Positions 46,239 through 54,136 of a DNA stretch of 64,000 nt are shown here, one piece after another; the stretch's first letter is position 1; each line of letters opens with the position of its first letter. The translations under genes were made by a program, and so were the position numbers. The notes under the pieces are model-generated. The model ran no database searches. It had not been told where the DNA came from and saw nothing but the letters and a program-made list of their open reading frames with translations. This DNA comes from a bacterium (GTDB lineage Bacteria > Vulcanimicrobiota > Vulcanimicrobiia > Vulcanimicrobiales > SCRA01), in the NCBI GenBank assembly GCA_004297985.1, contig SCRA01000033.1:1-64000 (forward strand), given 5' to 3'.

Positions 46239-46981
46239 GTAGGAAACAGCTTCCAGCCGCGCTTCTGGAGTGCGGCGACGAGGGTGAGGCGGATACGGGA
46301 GACGGCGTCCGGTGTGGGCATGGCGTACGAGAACTGGGCGGCGAGCCAACCGTAGCCGCCCTCCACCTTGGAGAGCGTGACGGTAGCGTCTCCCAGGCCC
46401 TGCGAGGCGATGCAGGAACGTACATCTTCGCAGAGGGCGGCTACGTCGACGTCCTTCAGCGGCAAGGCGAACTCGACGCTCGCCATGCTGCTGCGCGTGT
46501 AGTTGGTCAGCGTGGTGATCTGGCCGTTGGGAATGATCACCATCCGCCCACGTGAATCGCGAAGATGCGTTGAGCGCAGGCCGATCGAGACCACCTGCCC
46601 CTCCGCCCCTGCCGTGGCCACATAGTCGTCGATACCCATCTGGTTCTCGGCTAGGATAAAGAAGCCGGCAAGCCAGTCGCGGATGAGTGTCTGCGCCCCC
46701 AGCGCCACCGCGATACCCGCGATGCCCGCCGCCTCCAACAGCGCGGTCAAGTCGATGCCGAACACATTGAGCACGGCAGCAACACCGGCCAACGCGATGC
46801 CGTAGTACCAAAGCGAGGAGGCCACGGCGGCGATCGTCGCAGCCCGCGGCACCAGGCGTGCGGCGAGACGCTGCCCAAAGAGGCGACGGATCAGAACCGC
46901 GCCCAGCCGCCCTGCGAGTAGTGCCGCGGCGAATTCGAGGGCAGCTACGATCCAGTGCTCGTGAAGGAGATCGGGTAGCAA
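46235..46981 (-). CDS. MscS-family mechanosensitive channel
   Basis: A 248-residue small-conductance tension-gated channel that releases solutes on osmotic downshock. Three membrane helices cover about residues 10-120. The pore helix is Gly/Ala-rich (EAAGIAGIAVALGAQTLIRDWLAGFFIL), followed by the beta domain (VVSIGLRSTHLRDSRGRMVIIPNG). The start is uncertain: the TTG at 46981 places the first helix at the N-terminus, and no strong ribosome site is seen. Divergent from the nuclease-domain gene. Confidence 0.87.
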   Translation of the reverse strand: MLPDLLHEHWIVAALEFAAALLAGRLGAVLIRRLFGQRLAARLVPRAATIAAVASSLWYYGIALAGVAAVLNVFGIDLTALLEAAGIAGIAVALGAQTLIRDWLAGFFILAENQMGIDDYVATAGAEGQVVSIGLRSTHLRDSRGRMVIIPNGQITTLTNYTRSSMASVEFALPLKDVDVAALCEDVRSCIASQGLGDATVTLSKVEGGYGWLAAQFSYAMPTPDAVSRIRLTLVAALQKRGWKLFPT

Positions 46982-47072
46982 GGCGAGGCACCAATTTCGG
47001 GGGCGGGCGCCGGCTTCCCTACGCGGGAAGCGGCAACCAGGAATCGGCGCGGAAGCCGAGGGAAAAGCCCGC

Positions 47073-47546
47073 ATGCGGCAGATGAAAGTGGACAAGCTGG
47101 GCATCGATCTGCTTACCCACGATCCCGTGGTCATCCTCAAGGACATCGAGGGGAAGCGGTATCTGCCCATCCTCATCGGCCCGTTCGAGGCGACGGCGAT
47201 CGCACTCGCGCTCGAGGGCACGCAAGCGCCGCGCCCACTCTCCCACGACTTGATGAAGAGCATCCTCGAGACGCTCGAAGCCAAACTCGTCCAAGTCGTC
47301 GTTCACGACATCAAGGACTCGACGTTCTACGCGCGCCTGGTCATCGAGACCGACGGCGAGACCGAGGAGATCGATGCACGCCCGTCCGACGCTATCGCGC
47401 TTGCGCTGCGCGTCGGTGCCCCGATTTACGTTTCCGACAAGATTGCCTTGGAGGAGACGGTGTATGACAAGAAGGCCGAGGCCGAGGAGAAGCAGCGCTT
47501 CCAAAAGTTCATCGAAGAGCTCAAGCCCTCCGATTTTCGCGATTGA
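47073..47546 (+). CDS. Bifunctional nuclease-domain (BFN/DUF151) protein
   Basis: A 157-residue protein of the BFN family, members of which have RNase and DNase activity in plants and are widespread but little studied in bacteria. The family features are PVVILKDIEGKRYLPILIG, IALALEG, RPLSHDLM and the acidic DARPSDAIALALR. The ATG at 47073 and that at 47082 are both possible behind GAGGGA. The C-terminal 25 residues are a charged helix. Confidence 0.85.
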   Translation: MRQMKVDKLGIDLLTHDPVVILKDIEGKRYLPILIGPFEATAIALALEGTQAPRPLSHDLMKSILETLEAKLVQVVVHDIKDSTFYARLVIETDGETEEIDARPSDAIALALRVGAPIYVSDKIALEETVYDKKAEAEEKQRFQKFIEELKPSDFRD

Positions 47547-47582
47547 TCGCGTTCCACTACCTGCGACCGTAAGGAGACATCG

Positions 47583-48392
47583 TTGCTAAACGAGCATGCC
47601 GAGATCGGCGTTTTCGGCGGATCCGGCTTCTACTCGCTGTTGGATACCATCAAAGAAGTGGTCATCGAGACCCCGTACGGCCCGCCGAGCGACGCTTTCG
47701 CGATCGGCGAGGTAGCGGGAAGGCGCGTGGCCTTCCTGCCGCGCCACGGCAAGGACCATCGCTATCCGCCCCACATGATCAACTATCGTGCAAACCTCTG
47801 GGCGATGAGGGAGCTGGGCGTCACGCGCATCATCGGGCCGTGTGCCGCGGGCTCGCTCGACGCCGCCTGCGCCCCCGGCCACTTCGTGGTGGCCGATCAG
47901 CTCGTCGACCGCACCAACGCGCGCAAGGATACGTTCTACGACGGGCCCATCACCACGCACGTCTCCTTCGCCGACCCGTACTGTCCACAGCTCCGGCCGG
48001 TCGCTGTGCAGGCATGCAAAGACGTCGGCGTGACCACGCACGAGAGCGGCACGATCGTCACCATTCAGGGCCCGCGCTTCTCCACGCGCGCCGAGTCGCA
48101 GTGGTATGCCGGCACCGGCTGGCAGGTCATCAACATGACACAGTATCCAGAGGCCTATCTGGCGCGCGAGCTGGAGATGTGCTACGTCAACATCTCGCTG
48201 ATCACGGACTACGACGTCGGCCTCGACGGGGAGGCTGGGATCGAGCCGGTGACGCACGCCGGGGTGATCGAAATCTTCGACAAGAACAATGCTCGCGTGC
48301 GCGATGCCATCCTCAAGATCATCGAGCGAATGCCGGCCGAGCGTACCTGCAGTTGCGGATCGGCGCTGCTCGGCGCACGCATCGGACATTAG
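47583..48392 (+). CDS. mtnP: S-methyl-5'-thioadenosine phosphorylase
   Basis: A 269-residue purine phosphorylase cleaving methylthioadenosine to adenine and methylthioribose-1-phosphate in methionine salvage. The phosphate loop GVFGGSGFYSLL, PRHGKDHRYPPHMINYRAN and the substrate pocket VINMTQYPEAYLARE are typical of MTAP rather than PNP. TTG start behind AAGGAG at 47583. It follows the BFN gene by 36 bases. In organisms with the futalosine pathway MTA phosphorylases can also recycle SAM-derived nucleosides; that role is inference. Confidence 0.92.
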   Translation: MLNEHAEIGVFGGSGFYSLLDTIKEVVIETPYGPPSDAFAIGEVAGRRVAFLPRHGKDHRYPPHMINYRANLWAMRELGVTRIIGPCAAGSLDAACAPGHFVVADQLVDRTNARKDTFYDGPITTHVSFADPYCPQLRPVAVQACKDVGVTTHESGTIVTIQGPRFSTRAESQWYAGTGWQVINMTQYPEAYLARELEMCYVNISLITDYDVGLDGEAGIEPVTHAGVIEIFDKNNARVRDAILKIIERMPAERTCSCGSALLGARIGH

Positions 48393-48400
48393 GAGATACG

Positions 48401-49105
48401 ATGCGGCGCATCGAGCTCGACGGCTACGCAAAAGGGCTAGGGCTCTTGATCACCAATCCCGTGGTGATCGTGCCCCCGCTGCTGGCGGACATGACGGCAA
48501 AACTGTTGAGCTATGCGCTGCTGGGTGGGCCCACAGGCATCGTCGGCTCGATCAGCGGCGGCTTCGCCTCGCTGCTGATCTTCATCATCGAGTGCTTCGG
48601 CTTCGGCGTCGCGATGATCGTGGCGTCGTATGCCTGGCGCATGGGGCGCGCACGCATCGACGTGGCATGGGATGATGCGCGGCGCAAGTTCGGCGAAGTG
48701 GCGATGGCCGCTCTGGGTTTGAACTTCGCGCTTTGGATCGCCGGCATGATCGGCGGCTTTCTGGTCCCCTTCTACGGCGCGCTCGCGCTGACGGTCGTCG
48801 CGGCCTACTTCTTCATCTACACGCTGCCCGCGGCGGCCGTCGGTGGTACGCCCGGTTTCTCCGCGCTGGGCTCATCGGTCGACCGTGCGCGCTCCAATGC
48901 GCCCGCAGCGCTCGTGCTCACGGCTGTCTCCACGGTATTGATCATCCTGCCGCAGCGCTATCTGTTCGGCTGGGCCTACCAGTTCGGCGCCGTCGCGGAG
49001 CTCGCGTTCGAGACGCTCGTGACCGCGATCGTCTTCGGGTATCTGGCCATCGTCACCGTGCGCGTCTACGAGGACACGGCCTTCTCGTTCTGGCGCCGCT
49101 ACTAA
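48401..49105 (+). CDS. Polytopic membrane protein of unknown function
   Basis: A 234-residue inner-membrane protein with about five hydrophobic helices (near residues 15-35, 45-80, 105-150, 170-190 and 200-222). It has no catalytic motif and no family I can name, though the organisation recalls DUF4013-like proteins. AGGAGATACG directly precedes the ATG at 48401, 8 bases after mtnP, so it belongs to that transcript. The palindromic repeat block begins ten bases after its stop. Confidence 0.75.
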   Translation: MRRIELDGYAKGLGLLITNPVVIVPPLLADMTAKLLSYALLGGPTGIVGSISGGFASLLIFIIECFGFGVAMIVASYAWRMGRARIDVAWDDARRKFGEVAMAALGLNFALWIAGMIGGFLVPFYGALALTVVAAYFFIYTLPAAAVGGTPGFSALGSSVDRARSNAPAALVLTAVSTVLIILPQRYLFGWAYQFGAVAELAFETLVTAIVFGYLAIVTVRVYEDTAFSFWRRY

Positions 49106-49114
49106 AGTAAACCA

Positions 49115-49147
49115 CGCCGCTCGGCAACGGTGGGATGGCGCAAGTCA
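49115..49147. repeat. Half copy of the palindromic repeat
   Basis: GCCGCTCGGCAACG, then GGGATGGCGCAA and TCA, match the 3' half of the full copy at 49210-49240 with few differences. Its CCGCTCGGC can pair with the inner 5' arm at 49178-49186, an alternative to the pairing inside the full copy. Confidence 0.65.
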
Positions 49148-49148
49148 A

Positions 49149-49249
49149 GGAATCGCTGATTTCCGTCAGACCAAGGCGCCGAGCGGTGAGGTGTACTTCT
49201 CGTACATGAGCCGCTCGGCAACGCAGGGACGGCGCAAATCAGCGACTCC
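49149..49249. repeat. Palindromic repeat, copy 2 (convergent intergenic)
   Basis: A 101-base inverted-repeat element ending on the base before the holB stop codon. Outer arms are GGAATCGCTGATTT (49149-49162) and AAATCAGCGACTCC (49236-49249), one mismatch. CCGTC/GACGG extends the stem. Inner arms are GCCGAGCGG (49178-49186) and CCGCTCGGC (49211-49219), perfect. The apical stem is TGTAC/GTACA. The core GACCAAGGCGCC before the inner stem and GGCAACG after it equal copy 1, which lies in opposite orientation near 30.5 kb. Confidence 0.78.
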
Positions 49250-50248
49250 TTAAGCTAACTGGACGCGGAGCCAGTCCAGCACGAAGCCCGGCGGCACATT
49301 GGTCGCGGCCATCTCCTGCGCCTCACCGGCGGCCGCGAGGGCAACCATGATCCTCGCCGGGTCGCGGCGCGGCCAGCTCGCAAGGCGGGCACTCTCGTCG
49401 GCTACCAGGGCCCGCTGGGCGTCGCCCGAGGCGCACACCACCAGCCAGTCGCGCAGCAGGCGCTTGATCTCGCGCAGCACGCCCTCGAGGTTGTCGCGCG
49501 CCACCCACTCCGCCTCGACCATTCCCCCGCGCAGCGCGCCGTCGAGCCACTCCGCCGCCTGACGGCGCAAGTCGGCAAAGGCGCCGCCTTCAACGGCCGC
49601 CAGCGCACGCGAGAGATCTCCCTGGGCAAGCCCCGCCGCCGTGCGGGCCTGGTCGGCGCCGGCTCCGCGCGCGCGCAGCAGCGCTTCGATCTCGGTACCG
49701 CCGACCGGGCCGAAGCGCACGCCGATCATGCGCGAGCGAATGGTCGCGAGGAGGCGCTCGGGGACATCGGTGGTGAGGATCATCAACACCTGCGGCGGCG
49801 GCTCCTCGAGGAACTTCAAGAGCGCATTGGCGGCCTCGTGCGTTGCGAACTCGATGTCGCCCAGGATCACCACGCGCCAGCCTCCTGAGTAGGAGCGCAG
49901 CGACATCTGTCGCACCAGATCGCGCGCCGTCATCTCCTCGCTTTCGTGGAAACCGGCGCCGCCCGTGCCCATCCTCACGATCCCAACGGAGACGAAGAGG
50001 TCGGGGTGAGTGCCGGCCTCCACTTGCACGCAGGACGGACAGCAGCCGCAGTATCCGACGACGCCCGCCTTGGGTTCGGTACAGAGCAGCGACTTGGCCA
50101 ACAGCTTTGCGAAGGTCTTCTTGCCTACACCGGGAGGGCCGTGAAAGAGGTACCCGTGCGCCAGCCGCTCTGGACGGAGCCGCTCGAAGAGCGCGCGTGG
50201 TCCCGCCTGGCCGATCACCTCGAACGAGAGCGTGCGCCCCGCACTCAC
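49250..50248 (-). CDS. holB: DNA polymerase III delta' subunit (clamp loader)
   Basis: A 332-residue AAA+ clamp-loader subunit. It keeps a P-loop (GPPGVGKKTF) and has the zinc-binding cluster CGCCPSC, the linker-like MSLRSYSGGWRVVIL, and sensor-1 motif LMILTTDVPERLLATIRSR. Together with DnaX it loads the beta clamp. Its GTG overlaps the tmk stop by four bases (GTGA). The order R3H ATPase-tmk-holB resembles the tmk-holB pairing found in many bacteria. Ends against the palindromic repeat. Confidence 0.88.
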   Translation of the reverse strand: MSAGRTLSFEVIGQAGPRALFERLRPERLAHGYLFHGPPGVGKKTFAKLLAKSLLCTEPKAGVVGYCGCCPSCVQVEAGTHPDLFVSVGIVRMGTGGAGFHESEEMTARDLVRQMSLRSYSGGWRVVILGDIEFATHEAANALLKFLEEPPPQVLMILTTDVPERLLATIRSRMIGVRFGPVGGTEIEALLRARGAGADQARTAAGLAQGDLSRALAAVEGGAFADLRRQAAEWLDGALRGGMVEAEWVARDNLEGVLREIKRLLRDWLVVCASGDAQRALVADESARLASWPRRDPARIMVALAAAGEAQEMAATNVPPGFVLDWLRVQLA

Positions 50249-50895
50249 CGCGCCGCCCCCTGAACTCCCCCACGGCGCTCGATCTCCGCGAGCGCCTGGG
50301 CCGCCAGCGCCTCAGACGGCTGGCGCGCATCGAGCACCACGAAGCGCTCGGAGAAGCGGCGAGCGAGCGCGGCGTAGCCCTCCGCCACGCGACGGTGAAA
50401 GGCTTCCGACTCGAGTTCCATGCGGTCGAGTTCGCCATCGCGCGCGTGCATCCGCCGCTGCGCCTCCTCCTGCGGTAGATCGAGCAGCAGCGTAAGATCG
50501 GGAGCCAGGTCCTCCGTCGCGATGCGGTTGAGCGCAAGAACGCAGTCGGCGCCCAGGCTGCGGCCGTAGCCCTGGTAGGCCACGCTAGCGTCCCAAAATC
50601 GGTCGCAGAGGACGAACGCTCCGCGCTCCAGCGCGGGGCGGATCACAACGCGCACCAACTGCGCGCGCGAGGCGGCCATCAGCATCGCCTCGGCCAACGG
50701 ATCGATGGCCGCCGCGCGGTCGAGAAAGAGCGCGCGCACGCGTTCCCCTAGCGGCGTGCCGCCGGGCTCCCGGGTCACCAGGGGCTCGACGCCGCGTCCA
50801 CGCAGCGCTTCCGCCAGCACGGCGACGAGGGTGCTCTTGCCGGCACCCTCCACTCCTTCGACGGTCACGAACACGTGACGCTTACTACCCCTCAC
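50245..50895 (-). CDS. tmk: Thymidylate kinase
   Basis: A 216-residue kinase converting dTMP to dTDP. The P-loop EGVEGAGKST, the thymidine-site TREPGGTPLGERVR and the DRFWDASVAYQGYGR motif are all present. The GTG at 50895 overlaps the end of the R3H ATPase by 11 bases and a further GTG lies seven codons later; the exact start is open. It shares an operon with holB, both being DNA replication supply functions. Confidence 0.94.
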   Translation of the reverse strand: MRGSKRHVFVTVEGVEGAGKSTLVAVLAEALRGRGVEPLVTREPGGTPLGERVRALFLDRAAAIDPLAEAMLMAASRAQLVRVVIRPALERGAFVLCDRFWDASVAYQGYGRSLGADCVLALNRIATEDLAPDLTLLLDLPQEEAQRRMHARDGELDRMELESEAFHRRVAEGYAALARRFSERFVVLDARQPSEALAAQALAEIERRGGVQGAAR

Positions 50896-52498
50896 CGCGG
50901 AAGATCTGCACGCGACGGTTGGGTTCGGCCCCGGTGCTGCGTGACTGCAGACGGTACTTCTCCGCCAACTGGTGCTGCATGCGCCGGATGTAGGACGTCT
51001 GCGGGGAGAGCTCCACGGTCTGCGCGTCGAGCAGGACCTGATAGACCGCCTCCTCCGCCTCGCGCAGGGCGATCTCCTCGGAGTCGATGCTCCCGAGATT
51101 GAAGAGGTCCTTCAAGCAATTCTGAAGCTGCGCCGTCGTGTTCGTCTTGATCGAATAGATGGGCACGTTCTCCGAGGCGATCTCGCGCAAGCGCGAAGTC
51201 TCCTTACGCTCCAGCGTCTTCAGCGTGATCACCACGTCGGCATCGTCCCACTTGCGCGCGATCGCGGCATTGACGCGCAGGTTCTGGATCGCCCGCTCGA
51301 TCTTGTTGCGCGAAACACCGTAAGGAAAGATCATCTTGGGGCGCTCACGCTCGCCTTCTTCGCGATCCTCCTCCCACAGCTCGCGATCGAGGCCCATATG
51401 GCCGTCGCGCACCACGGGCTGCATCTCGGCAACCTGCACGACCTCGACGATGCCGCTGGCGCTGCGTTGGCGCACCTCGGGCTGGGGTGTGTAGCCGCGC
51501 AGCAGCGCATCGACGACGTCGGCGACGTTGCCGTGGATGGCCAGACGATCGCGTTCTTGGATCTCGATGAGCACGTCGAAGGTTGGCGGTGCCTTGCGCT
51601 CGAGCACCGTCTTACGGGTGCCGCGCCGGCGTGCCTCCTCATCCGAGAGCGTCACCGCGCTGATTCCGCCCATGAGGTCCGAAAGCGTAGGGTTCATCAG
51701 CAGGTTCTCGAGCGACTGGCCGTGGGCCGTACCGATCAACTGCACGCCGCGCTCGGCGATCGTGCGCGAGGCCATCGCCTCCGCTTCGGTACCGATCTCG
51801 TCGATGACCACCACCTGCGGCATGTGGTTCTCGACGGCCTCGATCATCACGGCGTGCTGGAGCGCCGGCTCCGCCACCTGCATGCGCCGAGCGTGGCCGA
51901 TGCCCGGATGCGGAATGTCGCCATCACCGGCGATCTCATTGGAGGTATCGACGATCACCACGCGGCGCCGATCTTCGGAGAGCACGCGCGCGATCTCACG
52001 GAGCATCGTAGTTTTGCCTACGCCGGGACGTCCCAGCAGGCAGATCGACTTACCGCTGCGCACGACGTCGAGGATGAGATCGATGGTGCCGTAGACGGCG
52101 CGCCCGACGCGGCAGGTGAGGCCCACCACCGTGCCGGTGCGGTTGCGGATCGCCGAGATGCGGTGGAGGGTCATCGCGATGCCGGCACGGTTGTCTTTGC
52201 CAAAGGGACTGAGGCGCCCGATGACGTGCTCGAGGTCCTCTTGCGTGACCGGCTCGTTCGAGAGATAGACGAAGTCTTCGGAGAAGCGCGCCTCGGGGAG
52301 ACGGCCGAGATCCAGGACGACCTCGATGATCGCCTCGAGGTCGTGGAGACGAATCAGTGCCTGCCGGATCGGGAGGGGAAAGATATCGAGGAGCTGTCTG
52401 AGCTCCAGTGATGGAGAAATGCTCTCAGGTTGCACCGCCAACGTATCGCCACCTCTGTTTCCGACGCGAGCGAGAAGCGGGAAGTCGTGCTGTACCAT
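50885..52498 (-). CDS. R3H-domain AAA ATPase (Ycf45/SpoIIIAA-like)
   Basis: A protein of up to 537 residues. The AAA ATPase domain (about residues 110-340) has Walker A GRPGVGKTTMLREIA and Walker B VVVIDEIGTEAEA, as in SpoIIIAA-type ATPases. The C-terminal R3H domain, which binds single-stranded nucleic acid, has RRMQHQLAEKYRLQS and RRVQIF. Members occur in plastids and cyanobacteria (Ycf45) and many bacteria; the role is not established. The ATG at 52498 lacks a ribosome site, whereas GAGGTGG precedes an in-frame TTG at 52441, the more likely start. Head of an operon with tmk and holB. Confidence 0.87.
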   Translation of the reverse strand: MVQHDFPLLARVGNRGGDTLAVQPESISPSLELRQLLDIFPLPIRQALIRLHDLEAIIEVVLDLGRLPEARFSEDFVYLSNEPVTQEDLEHVIGRLSPFGKDNRAGIAMTLHRISAIRNRTGTVVGLTCRVGRAVYGTIDLILDVVRSGKSICLLGRPGVGKTTMLREIARVLSEDRRRVVIVDTSNEIAGDGDIPHPGIGHARRMQVAEPALQHAVMIEAVENHMPQVVVIDEIGTEAEAMASRTIAERGVQLIGTAHGQSLENLLMNPTLSDLMGGISAVTLSDEEARRRGTRKTVLERKAPPTFDVLIEIQERDRLAIHGNVADVVDALLRGYTPQPEVRQRSASGIVEVVQVAEMQPVVRDGHMGLDRELWEEDREEGERERPKMIFPYGVSRNKIERAIQNLRVNAAIARKWDDADVVITLKTLERKETSRLREIASENVPIYSIKTNTTAQLQNCLKDLFNLGSIDSEEIALREAEEAVYQVLLDAQTVELSPQTSYIRRMQHQLAEKYRLQSRSTGAEPNRRVQIFRGEG

Positions 52499-52556
52499 CT
52501 ACACGCCTGCTCAACTCCTCCTCTCTCCGCTTGGAACGCGGCGGTTCGGTGCCTGG

Positions 52557-52584
52557 TTGCGCCGCATCTTCGTGAGCGGCGCAA
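52557..52584. promoter_or_regulatory. Perfect hairpin between decarboxylase and R3H ATPase genes
   Basis: TTGCGCCGC (52557-52565) and GCGGCGCAA (52576-52584) form a perfect 9-bp stem with a 10-base loop, 12 bases beyond the decarboxylase stop. No T-run follows, so termination is uncertain. Confidence 0.45.
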
Positions 52585-52595
52585 CTCCGGCCTGC

Positions 52596-54077
52596 TCACG
52601 CGACGACGCGGATGGTCTTGAGCTCGGGATCAGCGGGCCCCTGCATGTGCACACCGGCCTTCACTTCGAGTGCCAGATACTCGATGATCTCCTTGGTGAC
52701 GCGTTCCCCCGGCGCAATGATGGGAATGCCCGGCGGATACGGCGTGATCACTTCGGCGCAGATGCGGCCGGCGGACTGGCGGAATCTCACTTTCTCCGTC
52801 TGCGCGAGGAAGGCTTCGCGCGGCGTCATCGCCATCGGGGGAATGGGCGGAAAGTTGTAGGTTCCGGTCTTCAGCCGGCGCTCCAAGACGCCCGATGGCG
52901 AGAAGATGTCGACGGGGCGATCTTCGCGCGCCAGCTCGCGTACGCCGTGTACAAGCTTCTCGGCGGCGGCGGCATCTGTTCCGATGGTGAAGAGTGCCAG
53001 CACGTTGAACAGATCGGCGAGCTCGCACTGCACATTGTAGCGATAGCGCAGGATCTCGTTGGCCTCGTAACCCGTGTAGCCGAGCCGCTTGACGGTGATC
53101 GTGATCTTGGTGGGATCGAAGCCCGCCACGCCGGGGCGCCCGATCATCTCGTCGCCGAAACAATAGACGTCCTTGATCTCATTCAAGCGCGCACGCGTGG
53201 TATTGGAGAGCTCGATAGTCCGCGAAAGCAACGCCGGCCCCTCCGTGGCCATCTGCATGCGCGCCACGTCGAGCGAAGCTACCAGAACCAGATTGGGCGA
53301 GGTGGAGAGGAACATTCTGAGGACGGCGCGCAGGCGGTCGGTGTCGACGCGCTTGCCGATCTGGTGGAGCATGGATGCCTGCGACATCGCCGCGAGCATC
53401 TTGTGCGTCGAGTTGACGACGAGATCGGCGCCGATCTCGGTAGCCGAGAGCGGCAGCGCCGGGTGGAAGTGCAGGTGAGGCCCCCAGGCCTCGTCGACCA
53501 GCAGCACCTTGTTGCGCTCGTGGACGATGCGCTCGATGGCCTGGAGATCGGCCGTGGCGCCGTAATACGTGGGGCTGACGATGAAGATGGCCTTGACGTC
53601 CGGGTTGCCTTCGAGCGTCTGCTCTACGGTTTCCGGCGTGACCGTGTGATCCATGTGGAGTTGCTCGTCGACTTCCGGCTTCATGTAGACGGGGATCGCC
53701 CCGCTCATCACGAGCGCCCCGACGCAGCTCTTGTGCGCGTTGCGCGGGATGGCGATCTTCTCACCGGGGTTGAGCGCGGCCATCATCATCGCCTGATTGC
53801 CGCTGGTTGAGCCGTTGATCAGGAAGAACGTGTGGTCGGCGCCGTACGCCTCAGCGGCTAGCGCCTCGGCCTGGGCGATGGCATCCCGCGGTTCCAGCAG
53901 GTCGTCTAGCCCGAGGATTTGCGTGAGGTCGATGGCCAGCACGTTGTCGCCCACGAATTCGCGCAGGAGGCGGTGCATCCCCAGACCCTGCTTGTGCCCG
54001 GGGGTGTGGAAAGGCGTGGTGCCCGAGTCGACGTAGTCGAGAAGGACTTGGAAGTACGGCGTCTTGGTTTGGTCCAC
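52596..54077 (-). CDS. Orn/Lys/Arg decarboxylase, fold type I
   Basis: A 493-residue PLP decarboxylase of the aminotransferase-like group (SpeA of Bacillus type), making cadaverine, agmatine or putrescine-type amines. The start has FHTPGHKQG, the PLP Lys is in NSTHKMLAAMSQASML, and LINGSTSGNQAM is the phosphate-binding loop. I use the GTG at 54077, as the frame's earlier TTG at 54128 overlaps the divergent bicupin gene's leader. Lys versus Arg versus Orn specificity is not visible. The polyamine pathway partners are not nearby. Confidence 0.87.
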   Translation of the reverse strand: MDQTKTPYFQVLLDYVDSGTTPFHTPGHKQGLGMHRLLREFVGDNVLAIDLTQILGLDDLLEPRDAIAQAEALAAEAYGADHTFFLINGSTSGNQAMMMAALNPGEKIAIPRNAHKSCVGALVMSGAIPVYMKPEVDEQLHMDHTVTPETVEQTLEGNPDVKAIFIVSPTYYGATADLQAIERIVHERNKVLLVDEAWGPHLHFHPALPLSATEIGADLVVNSTHKMLAAMSQASMLHQIGKRVDTDRLRAVLRMFLSTSPNLVLVASLDVARMQMATEGPALLSRTIELSNTTRARLNEIKDVYCFGDEMIGRPGVAGFDPTKITITVKRLGYTGYEANEILRYRYNVQCELADLFNVLALFTIGTDAAAAEKLVHGVRELAREDRPVDIFSPSGVLERRLKTGTYNFPPIPPMAMTPREAFLAQTEKVRFRQSAGRICAEVITPYPPGIPIIAPGERVTKEIIEYLALEVKAGVHMQGPADPELKTIRVVA

Positions 54078-54136
54078 GGCGGGCCGCGTTTCGACGGAGG
54101 CGGGTGCCCGCCTGCAAGGAGCGAACAATCGCCGCT

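Noticed and set aside
50972-52411. A 479-codon plus-strand frame opposite the R3H ATPase
   Set aside because: No family resemblance and no start context; explained by third-position GC bias of the real gene.
52326-53810. A 494-codon plus-strand frame opposite the decarboxylase
   Set aside because: Antisense shadow; the decarboxylase motifs on the minus strand are unambiguous.
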